Positions 46,810 to 57,700 of a stretch of 64,000 nt of DNA are shown here, one piece after another. The position numbers were made by a program, and so were the translations under genes. Each line of letters starts with the position of its first letter. Position 1 is the stretch's first letter. The notes under the pieces were generated by a model. It saw only the letters and a list, made by a program, of their open reading frames with translations. It did no database searches and was not told the origin of the DNA. The stretch covers positions 1 to 64,000 of the forward strand of contig JADLBC010000060.1 in NCBI GenBank assembly GCA_020847985.1. The letters are read 5' to 3'. The stretch comes from Dehalococcoidia bacterium. GTDB lineage: Bacteria; Chloroflexota; Dehalococcoidia; Tepidiformales; Tepidiformaceae.

Positions 46810-47973
46810 TCAGGACCCCTTGCCGAGCAAGCGGTCGGAGATGATGCGCAGCTGGATTTCGCTGGTGCCCTCGAAGATCTTGGTGAGGCGGGCATCGCGC
46901 CAGTAGCGTTCGATGGGGAGGTCGGTCGTATAGCCGACGCCGCCGTGAATCTGGAGCGCCTGGCTGGTGACGCGTTCGGCCATCTCCGTCGCGAACCACT
47001 TGGCCATCGAGGCTTCCTTGTCGCAGCGTTCGCGGCGGTCGTCGAGGTCGGCGGCGTGGTACATGAGCTGGCGGGCGGCTTCGATCTCGGCCGCCATTTC
47101 GGCGATCTTGAAGCGAATGGCCTGGAAGTTGGCGATGGGCTGGCGGAACTGCACGCGATGCTTCGCGTAGGTTATGGAGTCTTCGAGCGCGCCGCGCGAA
47201 AGGCCGATGGCGCGGGCCGCGGTGTGCACGCGTGCGGTGGAGAGGCCGCTCATCGTGCCCTTGAGCTGCGTTTCCTCGCGCGCGCCACCGCCCATGAGCG
47301 CGCTCGCCGGCAGCCGGAAGTCATCGAAATGCAGTTCCCAGGTCTTCCAGCCGAAGTAGCCGATCTTGTTGATCTGCGTGGCCTGGAGCCCCGGCGGGAA
47401 CTTCCCGCGCTCCTTTTCGAAAAAGAACATGCCCGTGCCGCCGTGACGGTTGGTGGGGTCCGGGTCTTGCGTGCGGCAGAGGACGGTGATGTAGTCCGCG
47501 CCATCGGCGAAGGTGCACCACATCTTGTTGCCGTTGATCACCCACTCGTCGCCGTCGCGGCGGGCGCGGCAGCTGACGTTGGCGAGGTCGGAGCCGGCTT
47601 CGGGCTCGGAGAGCGCGACCGCGCCGAGGAATTCGCCGCGGACAACGCGCGGGAGGTACTTCTGGCGCTGCTCTTCGTCCGACCATCCGGCGCCGCCGGC
47701 CCGGGCGATGATGCTGGCGACGCTCATCCAGCCGCGCGCGAGCTCTTCGGTGATGAGGCAGTACTCGAAGATCCCCAGCCCGAGCCCGCCGTAATCCGGC
47801 GAGATGCGAATGCCGAAGTAGCCCATCTCGGCCATCTTGTCGCGCAGCGACATGGGGATGTCGCCCTTCACCCGGTCGAGCTCATTCGCGACTGGCAGCA
47901 CTTCCTTCATGGAGAACTCGCGGGCCGTCCGCTGGATGAGTTCCCGGGTTTCGTTCATGTACGTCACTGGCAC
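46810..47973 (-). CDS. Acyl-CoA dehydrogenase
   Basis: YGGLGLGIFEYCLITEELARGW; ALSEPEAGSDLANVSCRARRDGDEWVINGNKMWCTFA; QIHGGVGYTTDLPIERYWRDARLTKIFEGTSEIQ. Confidence 0.96.
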   Translation of the reverse strand: MPVTYMNETRELIQRTAREFSMKEVLPVANELDRVKGDIPMSLRDKMAEMGYFGIRISPDYGGLGLGIFEYCLITEELARGWMSVASIIARAGGAGWSDEEQRQKYLPRVVRGEFLGAVALSEPEAGSDLANVSCRARRDGDEWVINGNKMWCTFADGADYITVLCRTQDPDPTNRHGGTGMFFFEKERGKFPPGLQATQINKIGYFGWKTWELHFDDFRLPASALMGGGAREETQLKGTMSGLSTARVHTAARAIGLSRGALEDSITYAKHRVQFRQPIANFQAIRFKIAEMAAEIEAARQLMYHAADLDDRRERCDKEASMAKWFATEMAERVTSQALQIHGGVGYTTDLPIERYWRDARLTKIFEGTSEIQLRIISDRLLGKGS

Positions 47974-48054
47974 ACTCCTCCCCGGCGGGGCGTTCCCCGT
48001 TCCGGGTCAATCTCAACAGGTGAAAGCCTTGCCGTCCGCACGGGAGGCCGGCGG

Positions 48055-49425
48055 CTAGCGGGCCCCGGCCATGGCGGGCACCGAGAGACGCACGAGCGCG
48101 TCCATCGATGGCAGCTCTTCCAGCCGGCGCACGGCCTCGACCAGGCTGGCGGTCGCGGCCGCGCCGATGACGGGCGTGGTGAGCCCGCGGAACTTTGCCG
48201 CCAGCCGTTCCCACTGCAGTTCCAGGTCGCTCGCCGGGATGTTCACATCCACGGATTCGCGGAGCACGCGGCCGTCCGTCAGCGTGACGGTCACCTGCGT
48301 GCCGCCCGCGGCCGCGTCGCCGTCGACCTGCACGCGGTCGCGCAGGCTGACGAGCAGGGGGTCGGCGGTGCGCTCGTCGGTGAACGCGAGTTCGCTCGTA
48401 TCGCCGTGGCCGAGCGCGAGGGCTGAGGTGAAGCGCAGGCTGAACTTGCCTTCGAGCGCCGTCGCCGGCTCCTGGATGTTGCACATGCTGAGGGCACCCA
48501 CGGGCACGCGCAGATGGACCGCGCTCACCTGCTCGGGCGTGACGCCGTGCGTCTCCTTGATGCGGAGCAGGCTTTCGATGCTCGAATGGGTGCCGTAGCA
48601 GGCGGCGTGGTACTTGAAGAGCACGCCGCGGATGAAGTACTGGTTGGCCGGGCCCGCCATCGCGCGCGCCGGGTCGAAGGTCGGCCCATGCGTCGCGGCG
48701 AAGCCCTGGTGCGTTTCGAGCGACTCGGTGTTGCTGGTGAAGCCACGGGCGGCCAGCGTCGCCGCCATGAGCCCGTTCGCCGCGGCCTTGCCCGCGTGGA
48801 ACGGCTTGCACATGGTCCCGAACATGGACTTGAGGCCCGCGGCCTGCGCGGCGGCGATGCCGATGACGGTGCGCATCGCCTCACCATCGAGACCTTGCAG
48901 GTTCGCGCACGCCGCGGCCGAGCCGAACGTGCCGAGCGTGCCCGTCGCGTGCCAGCCCTCGGCATAGTGCCCCGGGTTCACGAGCAGGCCGATGCGGCAT
49001 TCGGTTTCGAAGCCGGCGACGAAGGCGGCGATGAAGTCACGCGGGCTGGAGCGCCGCCATTCCGCGAGCGCGAGCAGCCCGGGCACGACCGGCACCGTCG
49101 GGTGGCCCGACATGGCGGTGTGCACGTCGTCGTAATCGAGCGCGTGGGAGGCGGCGCCGTTGACCAAGGCCGCCTGCTGCACCGTCCCGCGCAAGCCCGT
49201 CCCGACGATGGTGGCCTGGGCATTGCCGCCCTGCTCCGCCATTTCGTCCTGGAGGATGCGCGAAAGGGGCTCGCTCGCGCCGGCGATGGTCACCCCGAGC
49301 CAGTCGAGGAGGCACTCCTTCGCGAGGAGCACGACATCGGCCGGGAGGTCGCCGTAGCGGACGTTCGCGGCGAGTTCGGCAACGACGCCGGTGATGGAGG
49401 GCGCGTCCGGGTTGGTCGTGGTCAT
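48055..49425 (-). CDS. MmgE/PrpD-family protein
   Basis: ECLLDWLGVTIAGASEPLSRIL; NGAASHALDYDDVHTAMSGHPTVPVVPGLLALAE; FKYHAACYGTHSSIESLL. Confidence 0.93.
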   Translation of the reverse strand: MTTTNPDAPSITGVVAELAANVRYGDLPADVVLLAKECLLDWLGVTIAGASEPLSRILQDEMAEQGGNAQATIVGTGLRGTVQQAALVNGAASHALDYDDVHTAMSGHPTVPVVPGLLALAEWRRSSPRDFIAAFVAGFETECRIGLLVNPGHYAEGWHATGTLGTFGSAAACANLQGLDGEAMRTVIGIAAAQAAGLKSMFGTMCKPFHAGKAAANGLMAATLAARGFTSNTESLETHQGFAATHGPTFDPARAMAGPANQYFIRGVLFKYHAACYGTHSSIESLLRIKETHGVTPEQVSAVHLRVPVGALSMCNIQEPATALEGKFSLRFTSALALGHGDTSELAFTDERTADPLLVSLRDRVQVDGDAAAGGTQVTVTLTDGRVLRESVDVNIPASDLELQWERLAAKFRGLTTPVIGAAATASLVEAVRRLEELPSMDALVRLSVPAMAGAR

Positions 49426-49439
49426 GGCTGCCTCCGTGC

Positions 49440-51212
49440 TCAGGTCGACTTCCAACGGTACGGGTAGGTCTCGGCCGGGCTCCCGTAACCGGTGGTGAGG
49501 AAGGTATCGCCGTTCTTGAGCCAGGACTGGTGGGCCGACCAGCTGGTCGCGGCGCGGTACTGGCTCGGGATGTAGTACATGTTCTGCGCGTTGAGCCGCT
49601 GGATTTCGTAGAACATCTCGCGGCGCTTCTGTTCGTTCGATTCCGACTGCTGGTCGACGGCGAGTTTCGCGAGCTGGGCGTCCTTGATCTTGCCGCGGTT
49701 CTTCGGGTTATCGGTGTAGAGCCGGATCGGGTAGCTGCCCGCTTCGGTGAAGGTGGTTTCGGGGCCGAAAGCGATGCCCTTGAAGTTCCCGACCGATGTC
49801 TGGGTGATGTACTTCGAGTTGTAGTCCTGCACTTCGAAGGTCATCTGCAGGCCGAGCGAAATGAGGTACTGGCCGCTCGCCTCGGCGATGTCGTTGAAGT
49901 CCTTGCCGTAGCGGTTGCCCGCGTACTGCCAGACGCCGGCGAAGCCGTTCGGGAAGCCGGCCGCCGCGAGCAGCTTCTTCCCTTCGGCGACGTTGTAGGC
50001 GAAGTACTTGCCCGTTTCGCCGTGCGCCGATGACTTCGGGTCGAGCCAGAACCGCGTCATGCCCGCGGGGATGACGTTGTTCCAGCCGCTCTTCACATCG
50101 AGCCCGGCGGCGCGCAGCCGGTTGACGCTGAAGCCGAGGTCGTTGAGGGCCTCGCGGTCGAGGGCCATCGAAATCGCCTGGCGGACGCGGGGGTCGCGCC
50201 ACGGGGCAGCGGGATCGGAATCGAAGTAGACGTAGCTGTTCTGCTGCGAGAGCGTGCCCACGAGCACGATCTCCTTGTTCTTCTGCTTCACGTCGACGAG
50301 GTCATCGGCACTGAGGCCAGAGCTATCGGTGTTGCCCGCGCGGAACTGGGCGAGCCGGTTCGCGTACTCGGGGATGATCGAGACCTGCACCCCGTCCATG
50401 AGCGGGAAGCCGTTCTCGTGCCACGCCGGGTTCTTCTTCCATTTGTGGCCCACGGCGGGCGTGTAGCTTTCGAAGATCCAGGGGCCGCTGCCGATGGAGA
50501 GCTTCGCCGGGTCGAACTTGCCGCCCGACTCCGTGGGCATCACCCAGAAGAGGTTCGTATCGGAGAGCACTTCGAGGAAGGCGACGTTCGGCGCCTTCAG
50601 CGTGAACACCACGGTCGATGCATCGGGGAATTCGACCTTGTCCACGAAGTCGACCTGGGACGCGTTCGGCTGCTTGGGGTCGACCATGCGGCCCCAGGAG
50701 TACTTCACGTCCTCGGTGGTGACGGCGCGGCCGTTCACGGGGGCGACGTCGTGGAACTTCGCGCCCGGCTTGAGCGTGATAGTCCACTTGAGGCCGTCAG
50801 GCGAGGCTTCCGCCTTCTGGGCGAGGTCGGGCGTCGGCTTCACGTCGGCCGCCGCGATGCCCGGGCCTGCCTTGAACTTGTACAGGCGGCTATAGGCGAA
50901 GGCGGCGAAATCCTTGGTGAGAAAGCTCGTGTTCCCGTAGGGGTCGATGGACGGCGGGTCGCCGGTGGAATCGATGTTGTAGACGCCGCCCTTTTTCGCG
51001 TTGGCGAAGGGGTCGGTAGGGGTGGGCGAGGCGTTGGCGGCGGGCGTCGCGGTCGCGAGCGAGGTGGTGCCGCCTCCGCTCTCGCCGTCGTCATCGCCGC
51101 AGCCCGCGAGTGCCAGGCCGGCGGCGCCGGCGGCGAAGGCGGCGCCGCTGCCGAGGATGCGCCGCCGCGGCAGGCGCCGCGCGGCATGGCGTTCCCAGTA
51201 AGACTGTCCCAT
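49440..51212 (-). CDS. ABC transporter substrate-binding protein, family 5, Tat/lipobox signal
   Basis: MGQSYWERHAARRLPRRRILGSGAAFAAGAAGLALAGCGDDDGESGG; SBP_bac_5 body. Confidence 0.93.
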   Translation of the reverse strand: MGQSYWERHAARRLPRRRILGSGAAFAAGAAGLALAGCGDDDGESGGGTTSLATATPAANASPTPTDPFANAKKGGVYNIDSTGDPPSIDPYGNTSFLTKDFAAFAYSRLYKFKAGPGIAAADVKPTPDLAQKAEASPDGLKWTITLKPGAKFHDVAPVNGRAVTTEDVKYSWGRMVDPKQPNASQVDFVDKVEFPDASTVVFTLKAPNVAFLEVLSDTNLFWVMPTESGGKFDPAKLSIGSGPWIFESYTPAVGHKWKKNPAWHENGFPLMDGVQVSIIPEYANRLAQFRAGNTDSSGLSADDLVDVKQKNKEIVLVGTLSQQNSYVYFDSDPAAPWRDPRVRQAISMALDREALNDLGFSVNRLRAAGLDVKSGWNNVIPAGMTRFWLDPKSSAHGETGKYFAYNVAEGKKLLAAAGFPNGFAGVWQYAGNRYGKDFNDIAEASGQYLISLGLQMTFEVQDYNSKYITQTSVGNFKGIAFGPETTFTEAGSYPIRLYTDNPKNRGKIKDAQLAKLAVDQQSESNEQKRREMFYEIQRLNAQNMYYIPSQYRAATSWSAHQSWLKNGDTFLTTGYGSPAETYPYRWKST

Positions 51213-51483
51213 CGCGTTCCCAGAGCTCCTTGCGTGCGGCCGCATTCCCCTTGCGGCCCTTGTTCGCAAATCGATTGGCCGCGCGAATCGCGGGTATCGA
51301 CCTGCTCCCGGCGCGCGCATTCTGCATGGAATGTTTGGGGTTGACAACATACTGGCAGGCTCACACCATGCGCCCCATCGCGGGCCCCGCCGAGACCCCC
51401 TCCAGCGGACCGCCTTGCCTCGCCGCGACGGTCCGGGATTCCGGCCGTCGCGCACCGGGGACACCGCCAGGAGCCACATTCGC

Positions 51484-52407
51484 ATGAGCAACCGCCCGTT
51501 CCGCCTTCGCCGTTCCGAACTTTCGACGCCCGGCACGAGCGACAAGATGATGGCGAAGGCCGCGGCCAGCGATGCCGACCTCGTGTTCCTCGACCTTGAG
51601 GACGCCGTCGCGCCATCGGCCAAGGCGGGCGCGCGCCAGCCCATCATCGAAGCGCTCAACGGGCTCGACTGGGGCACGAAGACGCGGGCGGTCCGCATCA
51701 ACAGCACGGAAACGCCCTGGTGCTACGAGGACGTGACCGACATCGTCACGCATGCCGGCCAGAACCTGGACGTGATCATCATCCCCAAGGTCAAAGCCCC
51801 GCGTGACGTGTGGTTCGTCGACACGCTGGTTTCGCAGATCGAGTTGGCGAAGGGCCTGCCGCTCGGGCGCATCGGCATCGAAATCCTCATCGAGGAGGTC
51901 GAGGCACTCGCGCGTGTGGAAGAGATCGCCGGGTGCTGTTCGCGCCTTGAGGCGATGATCCTCGGCGTCGGTGACCTCTCCGCGAGCCAGGGCATGCGCA
52001 CGGGCCACATCGGTTCGACCGCCGACGCCCGCTACCCGGGCGACATCTGGCATTACGCCCGCACGCGCATGATCGTGGCCGCACGGGCACACGGGCTCGA
52101 CGCCATCGATGGTCCCTTCGCGAATTTCAAGGACCCCGAGGGATACCGTCGCGACGCCGGCTGGGCCGCTTCGCTGGGCGCGGTCGGTAAGTGGGCTATC
52201 CACCCCAGCCAGGTCGAAATCGCCAACGACGTGTTCTCGCCGACCGACAAGGAGATCGAGCGCGCGAAGGAGATGGTGGAGCGCGTGCGTGCGGCCGAGG
52301 CGGGCGGAGACGGCGCCGCCAATGCCGGCGGCGTCATGGTCGATGCGGCCACGGCACGCATTTTCGAACTCATCCTGGAACGGGCGCGGCTGACCGGTCG
52401 AATCTAG
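51484..52407 (+). CDS. HpcH/HpaI (CitE-like) aldolase/lyase, resembling malyl-CoA lyases
   Basis: DLVFLDLEDAVAPSAKAGAR; VIIIPKVKAPRDVWFVD; GIEILIEEVEAL; ILGVGDLSASQGMRTGH; DIWHYARTRMIVAARAHGLDAIDGPFANFKD. Confidence 0.9.
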   Translation: MSNRPFRLRRSELSTPGTSDKMMAKAAASDADLVFLDLEDAVAPSAKAGARQPIIEALNGLDWGTKTRAVRINSTETPWCYEDVTDIVTHAGQNLDVIIIPKVKAPRDVWFVDTLVSQIELAKGLPLGRIGIEILIEEVEALARVEEIAGCCSRLEAMILGVGDLSASQGMRTGHIGSTADARYPGDIWHYARTRMIVAARAHGLDAIDGPFANFKDPEGYRRDAGWAASLGAVGKWAIHPSQVEIANDVFSPTDKEIERAKEMVERVRAAEAGGDGAANAGGVMVDAATARIFELILERARLTGRI

Positions 52408-52546
52408 GCGGACTCGTTCCATCAGTTCACGCAAGCAAGTCCTTGTTTTGTAATAGAAACCCGCGCCAATTCCGTGTGGGAACTATGCGCGGCACCCCCG
52501 CGCCGACATCTACGGCACGCCATACCGATGGCGTTGGGGGGAAAAC

Positions 52547-54538
52547 ATGCGCGTGTTCATGAATTCGAGTTTGCGGGTGAAGCTGTACGGCTCGTTCGGC
52601 TTCCTCGTCCTGCTCCTCGCGGGCGTGGCCTGGCTGGGCGCCAGCGCGCTGAACGCATCAGCCGGCCGCGCCCACGACCTCTACCGCCAGGACCTGCTGG
52701 GGGTGCACTACGCCGACGAGGTCCTGACCTACGCGGCCATCAGCGGCCGCGAGCAGCAGACGGCGCTGCTCAACGCGAAGGATGTGGCGAAGCGCGACGC
52801 CGCCATCGCCGCCGCCCGCCAGGCCATGGCGAGCGCGACCGACTCCGCGACCCTGTACCACGAAACCTTCATCGACGACGCCGACGCGGCCGCCTGGGGA
52901 GCGATTGAAAAGCAGATCGCCGACGTCTTCCAGGAGCGGGAGCGTGTCCTGAAGACGCTCGAAGCGGGCGACCTCGACGGCGCGCTCACGCAGGCGGGCG
53001 CATCGACCGCGAAGGTCCGCGCGATGAACGAGGCGGTCGAAGCGGCGATCGAGGTCAACCAGAAGCAGGCGGACCACGACTCGGCGGCCGTCGCCAGCGC
53101 CTCCACGTCCGCGCGAACACAACTCATCGGCGCGACGGTCATCGCCGCCGTCCTCGGGCTCGCGGTCGCCTTCTTCATCTCCCGCAAGCTCAAGGCGGAT
53201 GTCGATACCATCGTGGGCCGCCTTCAGAGCATTGAGCGCAACTGCGTCACCGACCTGCGCACCGGCATGCAGGCCATGCACGACGGCGACCTCACCCGCG
53301 CCATCACGCCGGTGACGCCGAAGATCCCGAACCCGGGGAAAGACGAGATCGGCGTCGCCGCCACCGCCATCAACGCCACGATCGATGGCGTCGTCGCCAC
53401 CGTCGAGGCGTACAACGCGATGCGTGCCTCGCTGACGGAGTTGGTCCGCGACGTTCGCGAGAACGCCTCGAGCGTGCTCTTGGCGTCGTCGCAGCTGTCG
53501 GAATCGTCCGAACAGATGGCGTCGGCGACGACGCAGATCGCCTCTGCCATCACCGAGGTCACGCAGAGTGCCACGCAGCTGGCATCGCTCTCGCAGCGGT
53601 CGGCTGAGGAGATCGAGCGCGTGGCCGCGGGCTCGCAGGAGCTTGCCGCCGCCGCCGCTTCGAACGCCACCAGCGCGGGCGACTCCGAGTCCGAAGCGCG
53701 CGTCATCGGCGGCCGCATCGGCGAAGTGGCCCGCGTCAGCGACCGCGTCGCCGCTTCCGCCGAAGCCTCCCGCGAGGCCGCGCTCACCGGGCAGCAGGCG
53801 ATCGGGGAGGCCGTCGCGTCGATGTCCTCCATCGCCCAGGCGGTGGAGCGCGCCTCGGTCACGGTCAACGAACTGGGCGAGTACAGCTCCCAGATTGGGG
53901 CGATCGTGCGCACGATCGACGAAATCGCCAGCCAGACGAACCTCCTCGCGCTCAATGCCGCGATCGAGGCCGCCCGCGCGGGGGAGCAGGGCCGTGGCTT
54001 CGCCGTCGTCGCCGAGAACGTCCGCTCGTTGGCCGAGCGTTCGTCCCAGGCCACGCGGGAGATCGGCGACCTGATCGCACGCGTCCAGGCGGGCACGGCG
54101 GATGCGGTTGAGGCGATGGCCGCCGGCGTGGGCGATGTCCAGGCCGGGCGCCGCATCACTTCCGAAGCGGGCGAGGCGCTCGAAAGCATCATCGGCAGCG
54201 TGCAGGAGTCGGCCACTGAGATGCAGCGCATCGCCCACGACGTGCGCGCCCTGGCCGAAGGGGCGGACCGCATCATGAGCTCGGCCCAGGCCATCGCGCA
54301 GAGCGCGAACGACTCGGCCAGCGGGGCGCAGGAGATGGCCGAGGGCACTTCGAAGGTGACCGAGGCGATCCTCCAGGTCTCAGCCACGAGCGAACAGACC
54401 TCGGCTTCGGCGGAGGAGGTTTCGGCCTCGACCGAGGAGCTCTCGGCCCAGTCGGAGGAGTTGGCCGCCACGGCGACGGCGATGCGCCAGCTCGCGCAGT
54501 CGCTGGAAACGTCCATGTCCCGCTTCCGCCTCGCCTGA
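52547..54538 (+). CDS. Methyl-accepting chemotaxis protein
   Basis: Two TM segments with a helical sensor; [43 protein letters not shown]. Confidence 0.97.
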   Translation: MRVFMNSSLRVKLYGSFGFLVLLLAGVAWLGASALNASAGRAHDLYRQDLLGVHYADEVLTYAAISGREQQTALLNAKDVAKRDAAIAAARQAMASATDSATLYHETFIDDADAAAWGAIEKQIADVFQERERVLKTLEAGDLDGALTQAGASTAKVRAMNEAVEAAIEVNQKQADHDSAAVASASTSARTQLIGATVIAAVLGLAVAFFISRKLKADVDTIVGRLQSIERNCVTDLRTGMQAMHDGDLTRAITPVTPKIPNPGKDEIGVAATAINATIDGVVATVEAYNAMRASLTELVRDVRENASSVLLASSQLSESSEQMASATTQIASAITEVTQSATQLASLSQRSAEEIERVAAGSQELAAAAASNATSAGDSESEARVIGGRIGEVARVSDRVAASAEASREAALTGQQAIGEAVASMSSIAQAVERASVTVNELGEYSSQIGAIVRTIDEIASQTNLLALNAAIEAARAGEQGRGFAVVAENVRSLAERSSQATREIGDLIARVQAGTADAVEAMAAGVGDVQAGRRITSEAGEALESIIGSVQESATEMQRIAHDVRALAEGADRIMSSAQAIAQSANDSASGAQEMAEGTSKVTEAILQVSATSEQTSASAEEVSASTEELSAQSEELAATATAMRQLAQSLETSMSRFRLA

Positions 54539-54549
54539 CAGCTCGGGGC

Positions 54550-54580
54550 AAACGGCGGGACCTCACCGGTCCCGCCGTTT
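54550..54580 (+). terminator. Terminator-like hairpin after the MCP gene
   Basis: AAACGGCGGGACC-TCACC-GGTCCCGCCGTTT, perfect 13-bp stem. Confidence 0.75.
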
Positions 54581-54734
54581 GAGTTCCCGGTTCCCAGTTC
54601 CCAGGGGCTACCCCGTGTGTGCGGGCCGAGCGCGACCGGGGGCGCCCTGCCATAATTTCGCCCCATCGGACGCCGGGAGGTCGTGGAAAAGCGTCGACGC
54701 GACGCGCCTGGCCGGGGCGTCCCCGGGGGGTACC

Positions 54735-57700
54735 GTGACCATCAGCAGCCTGCTCATCGCCAATCGCGGCGAAATCGCCATCCGCATCGCACGTGCCGCG
54801 GCGGACCTCGGCATCCGCACCGTTTCCGTCTTCTCCGAGGACGACGCCCGGAGCCTCCACACACGCACCACCGACGCCAGTCACGCGCTCACCGGCAGCG
54901 GCGCGGCGGCGTACCTGGACATCGCGGCGATGGTCACGGCCGCGCGCGCGACCGGCTGCGACGCCGTCCACCCCGGCTACGGCTTCCTCGCGGAGAGCGC
55001 CGCTTTCGCCCGTGCCTGCGGCGAGGCGGGCATCACGTTCGTGGGCCCCGCGGTCGACCAGCTGGAACTCTTCGGCGACAAAGCACGGGCGCGCCGCGCG
55101 GCGGTGGCCGCCAGCGTGCCGGTGCTCCGCGGCCTCGACCACCCGGTCACGCTCGACGAGGCACGCGCCTTCTTCGATTCGCTCGGCCCCGGTGGAGCGA
55201 TGATCATCAAGGCGGTGGCCGGCGGCGGCGGCCGGGGCACGCGTGCCGTGCTCGCCGCGGGCGACCTCGAAAGTGCCTACCAGCGATGCCAGTCGGAGGC
55301 CCGCGCCGCCTTCGGGAACGCGGATGTCTACGTCGAGGAGTTCGTTCCCCGCGCGCATCATATCGAGGTCCAGGTCGTGGGCGATGCCACCGGGGCCATT
55401 GCCCAGCTGGGCGAGCGCGACTGCAGCATCCAGCGCCGCTTCCAAAAGGTCATCGAGATGGCGCCCGCACCCGGGCTGGATCCGGCGCTGCGCGACGCGA
55501 TGCATGCCGCCGCCGTCCGTTTCGCCCGCGAAACCGGGTACCGGAGCCTGGGCACCTTCGAGTTCCTGGTGGATGTCACCGGGCGCGCGGGCTCGGAACC
55601 GTTCGTGTTCATCGAAGCGAACGCCCGCCTGCAGGTGGAGCACACGGTCACCGAGATGGTCACCGGGATCGACCTCGTGCAGACGCAGTTGCGAATCGCC
55701 GGGGGCGCGACACTCGCGGACCTGGGGCTCGACCGCCCGGGCGCGGCCGAACCGCGCGGTTTCGCCGTCCAGGCGCGCGTGAACATGGAGAGCATCGCCG
55801 CGGACGGCAGCGTGCGGCCGGGCGGCGGCACGCTTTCCGTGTACGAGGCGCCGGGAGGCCCGGGTGTACGCGTCGATGGCTTCGGATACGCGGGCTACCG
55901 CACCAGCACGGCGTTCGATTCGCTGCTGGCGAAGGTCATCGGCCACGCCGCGGGCGATGGTCCGCGTGCCGCCATCGCGCGCACTGCCCGCGCCCTCGCT
56001 GAGTTCCGCATCGACGGCGTGGCGACGAACATCGCGTTTCTCCAGCGCATCCTCGCGCACGACGGCCTCGCGACGGGGACCACGCACACGCGCTGGGTCG
56101 AGGAGCACATCGCGGAACTGGCGGCCGAGGGGCCGGAAGCGCCACGCCGTTATGTCGAACCGGGCGAGGCAGCCCGCGATGAGGGCTTCGCCGGCGCCCG
56201 CGTGAGCAGCCGCGACCCGCTCGCGCTCTTCGCCCACGATGCGGACGTGAAGGCTCGCACGGCGGGGACCGCGGGGCAGGAGCAGCCAGCATTGACGCGT
56301 GCCGACGGCGCCGTGGGCCTTCCCGCGCCAATCCAGGGAACAATCGTGAGCATCGATGTCGTGCCCGGGAGCGAAGTGCGAAGGGGCCAGCAGGTCGCGG
56401 TCGTCGAGGCGATGAAGATGGAGCACGTCGTCGCCGCCGACCGCGACGGCATCGTCCGCGACGTGACGATGGCCGCCGGGGACGTCGTGCGCGAGGGCTA
56501 CCCCATCGTCTTCATCGAGGCTGCCGAGGTGCAGGGCGAGACCGGCGAGACCACCGGCGGCATCGACCCCGACTACATCCGTCCCGACCTCCAGGAGAAC
56601 CTGGACCGGCACGCGCACACGCTGGATGAGCAGCGCCCGGAGGTCGTCGCCAAACGGCACGCACGTGGGTACCGCATGCCGCGCGAGAACATCGCCGCGC
56701 TCGTGGACCCGGGATCGTTCAAGGAGTACTGGCCGCTCATCGTCGCGCGGCAGCACCAGCGGCACGACATGGAGACGCTGCGCCGCGACACGCCGGCCGA
56801 CGGGCTCATCGCGGGGACCTGCGCCATTAACGGCGACCGCTTCGCCGACGAGCGTTCGCGCGCGATTGTGGTGCACTACGACTACACGGTGCTGGCGGGC
56901 ACGCAGGGCGGCCGCAACCACTACAAGCAGGACCGCATGTTCGAACTCGCCCACCGCTTCCGGATGCCGGTGGTCTTGTTCGGCGAAGGCGGCGGCGGGC
57001 GCCCCGGCGACGATGCCACCGGCCCGCGCGTCGCCTTCGATACCGGGACGTTCACGACCTTTTCGCGGTTGAGCGGGCTGGTGCCGCTGATTTCGATCGT
57101 GAACGGCCGCACCTTCGCGGGGAATACCGCGCTCGTCGCCGCCTGCGACGTGATCATCGCGACGGAGGGGAGCACGCTGGCCATGGGCGGGCCCGCGATG
57201 ATCGAGGGCGGCGGGCTCGGCATCTACACCCCGGAGGAAGTGGGGCCGATGTCGTTCCAGGTGCCGAACGGCGTCGTGGATATCCTCGTGAAAGATGAGA
57301 CGGAAGCCGTGGCCGTGGCCCGCCGCTACCTCTCGTATTTCCAGGGGCCGGTGGCGGAGTGGGAAGCGCCGGACCAACGCCCGCTGCGCCACGTCGTCCC
57401 CGAAAACCGCCTGCGGCTCTACGACATGCGCGAAATCCTTCGCACCATCGCCGACCGCGATTCGGTGCTGGAGATCCGCGAGCGCTTCGGGGTGGGGGTA
57501 ATCACGGCGTTCATCCGCGTCGAAGGGCGGCCGATGGGGGTCATCGCGAACAACCCGCATCACCTCGCCGGCGCGATCGATTCCGATGGCGCGGACAAGG
57601 GTGCGCGCTTCCTCCAACTCTGCGACGCCTTCGATATCCCCGTGCTGAGCCTCATGGACTGCCCGGGCATCATGGTCGGGCCCGACCACGAACGGACGGC

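Noticed and set aside
52408-52546. Possible c-di-GMP riboswitch upstream of the MCP gene
   Set aside because: I compared it with the GEMM-I consensus and found no matching core motifs.
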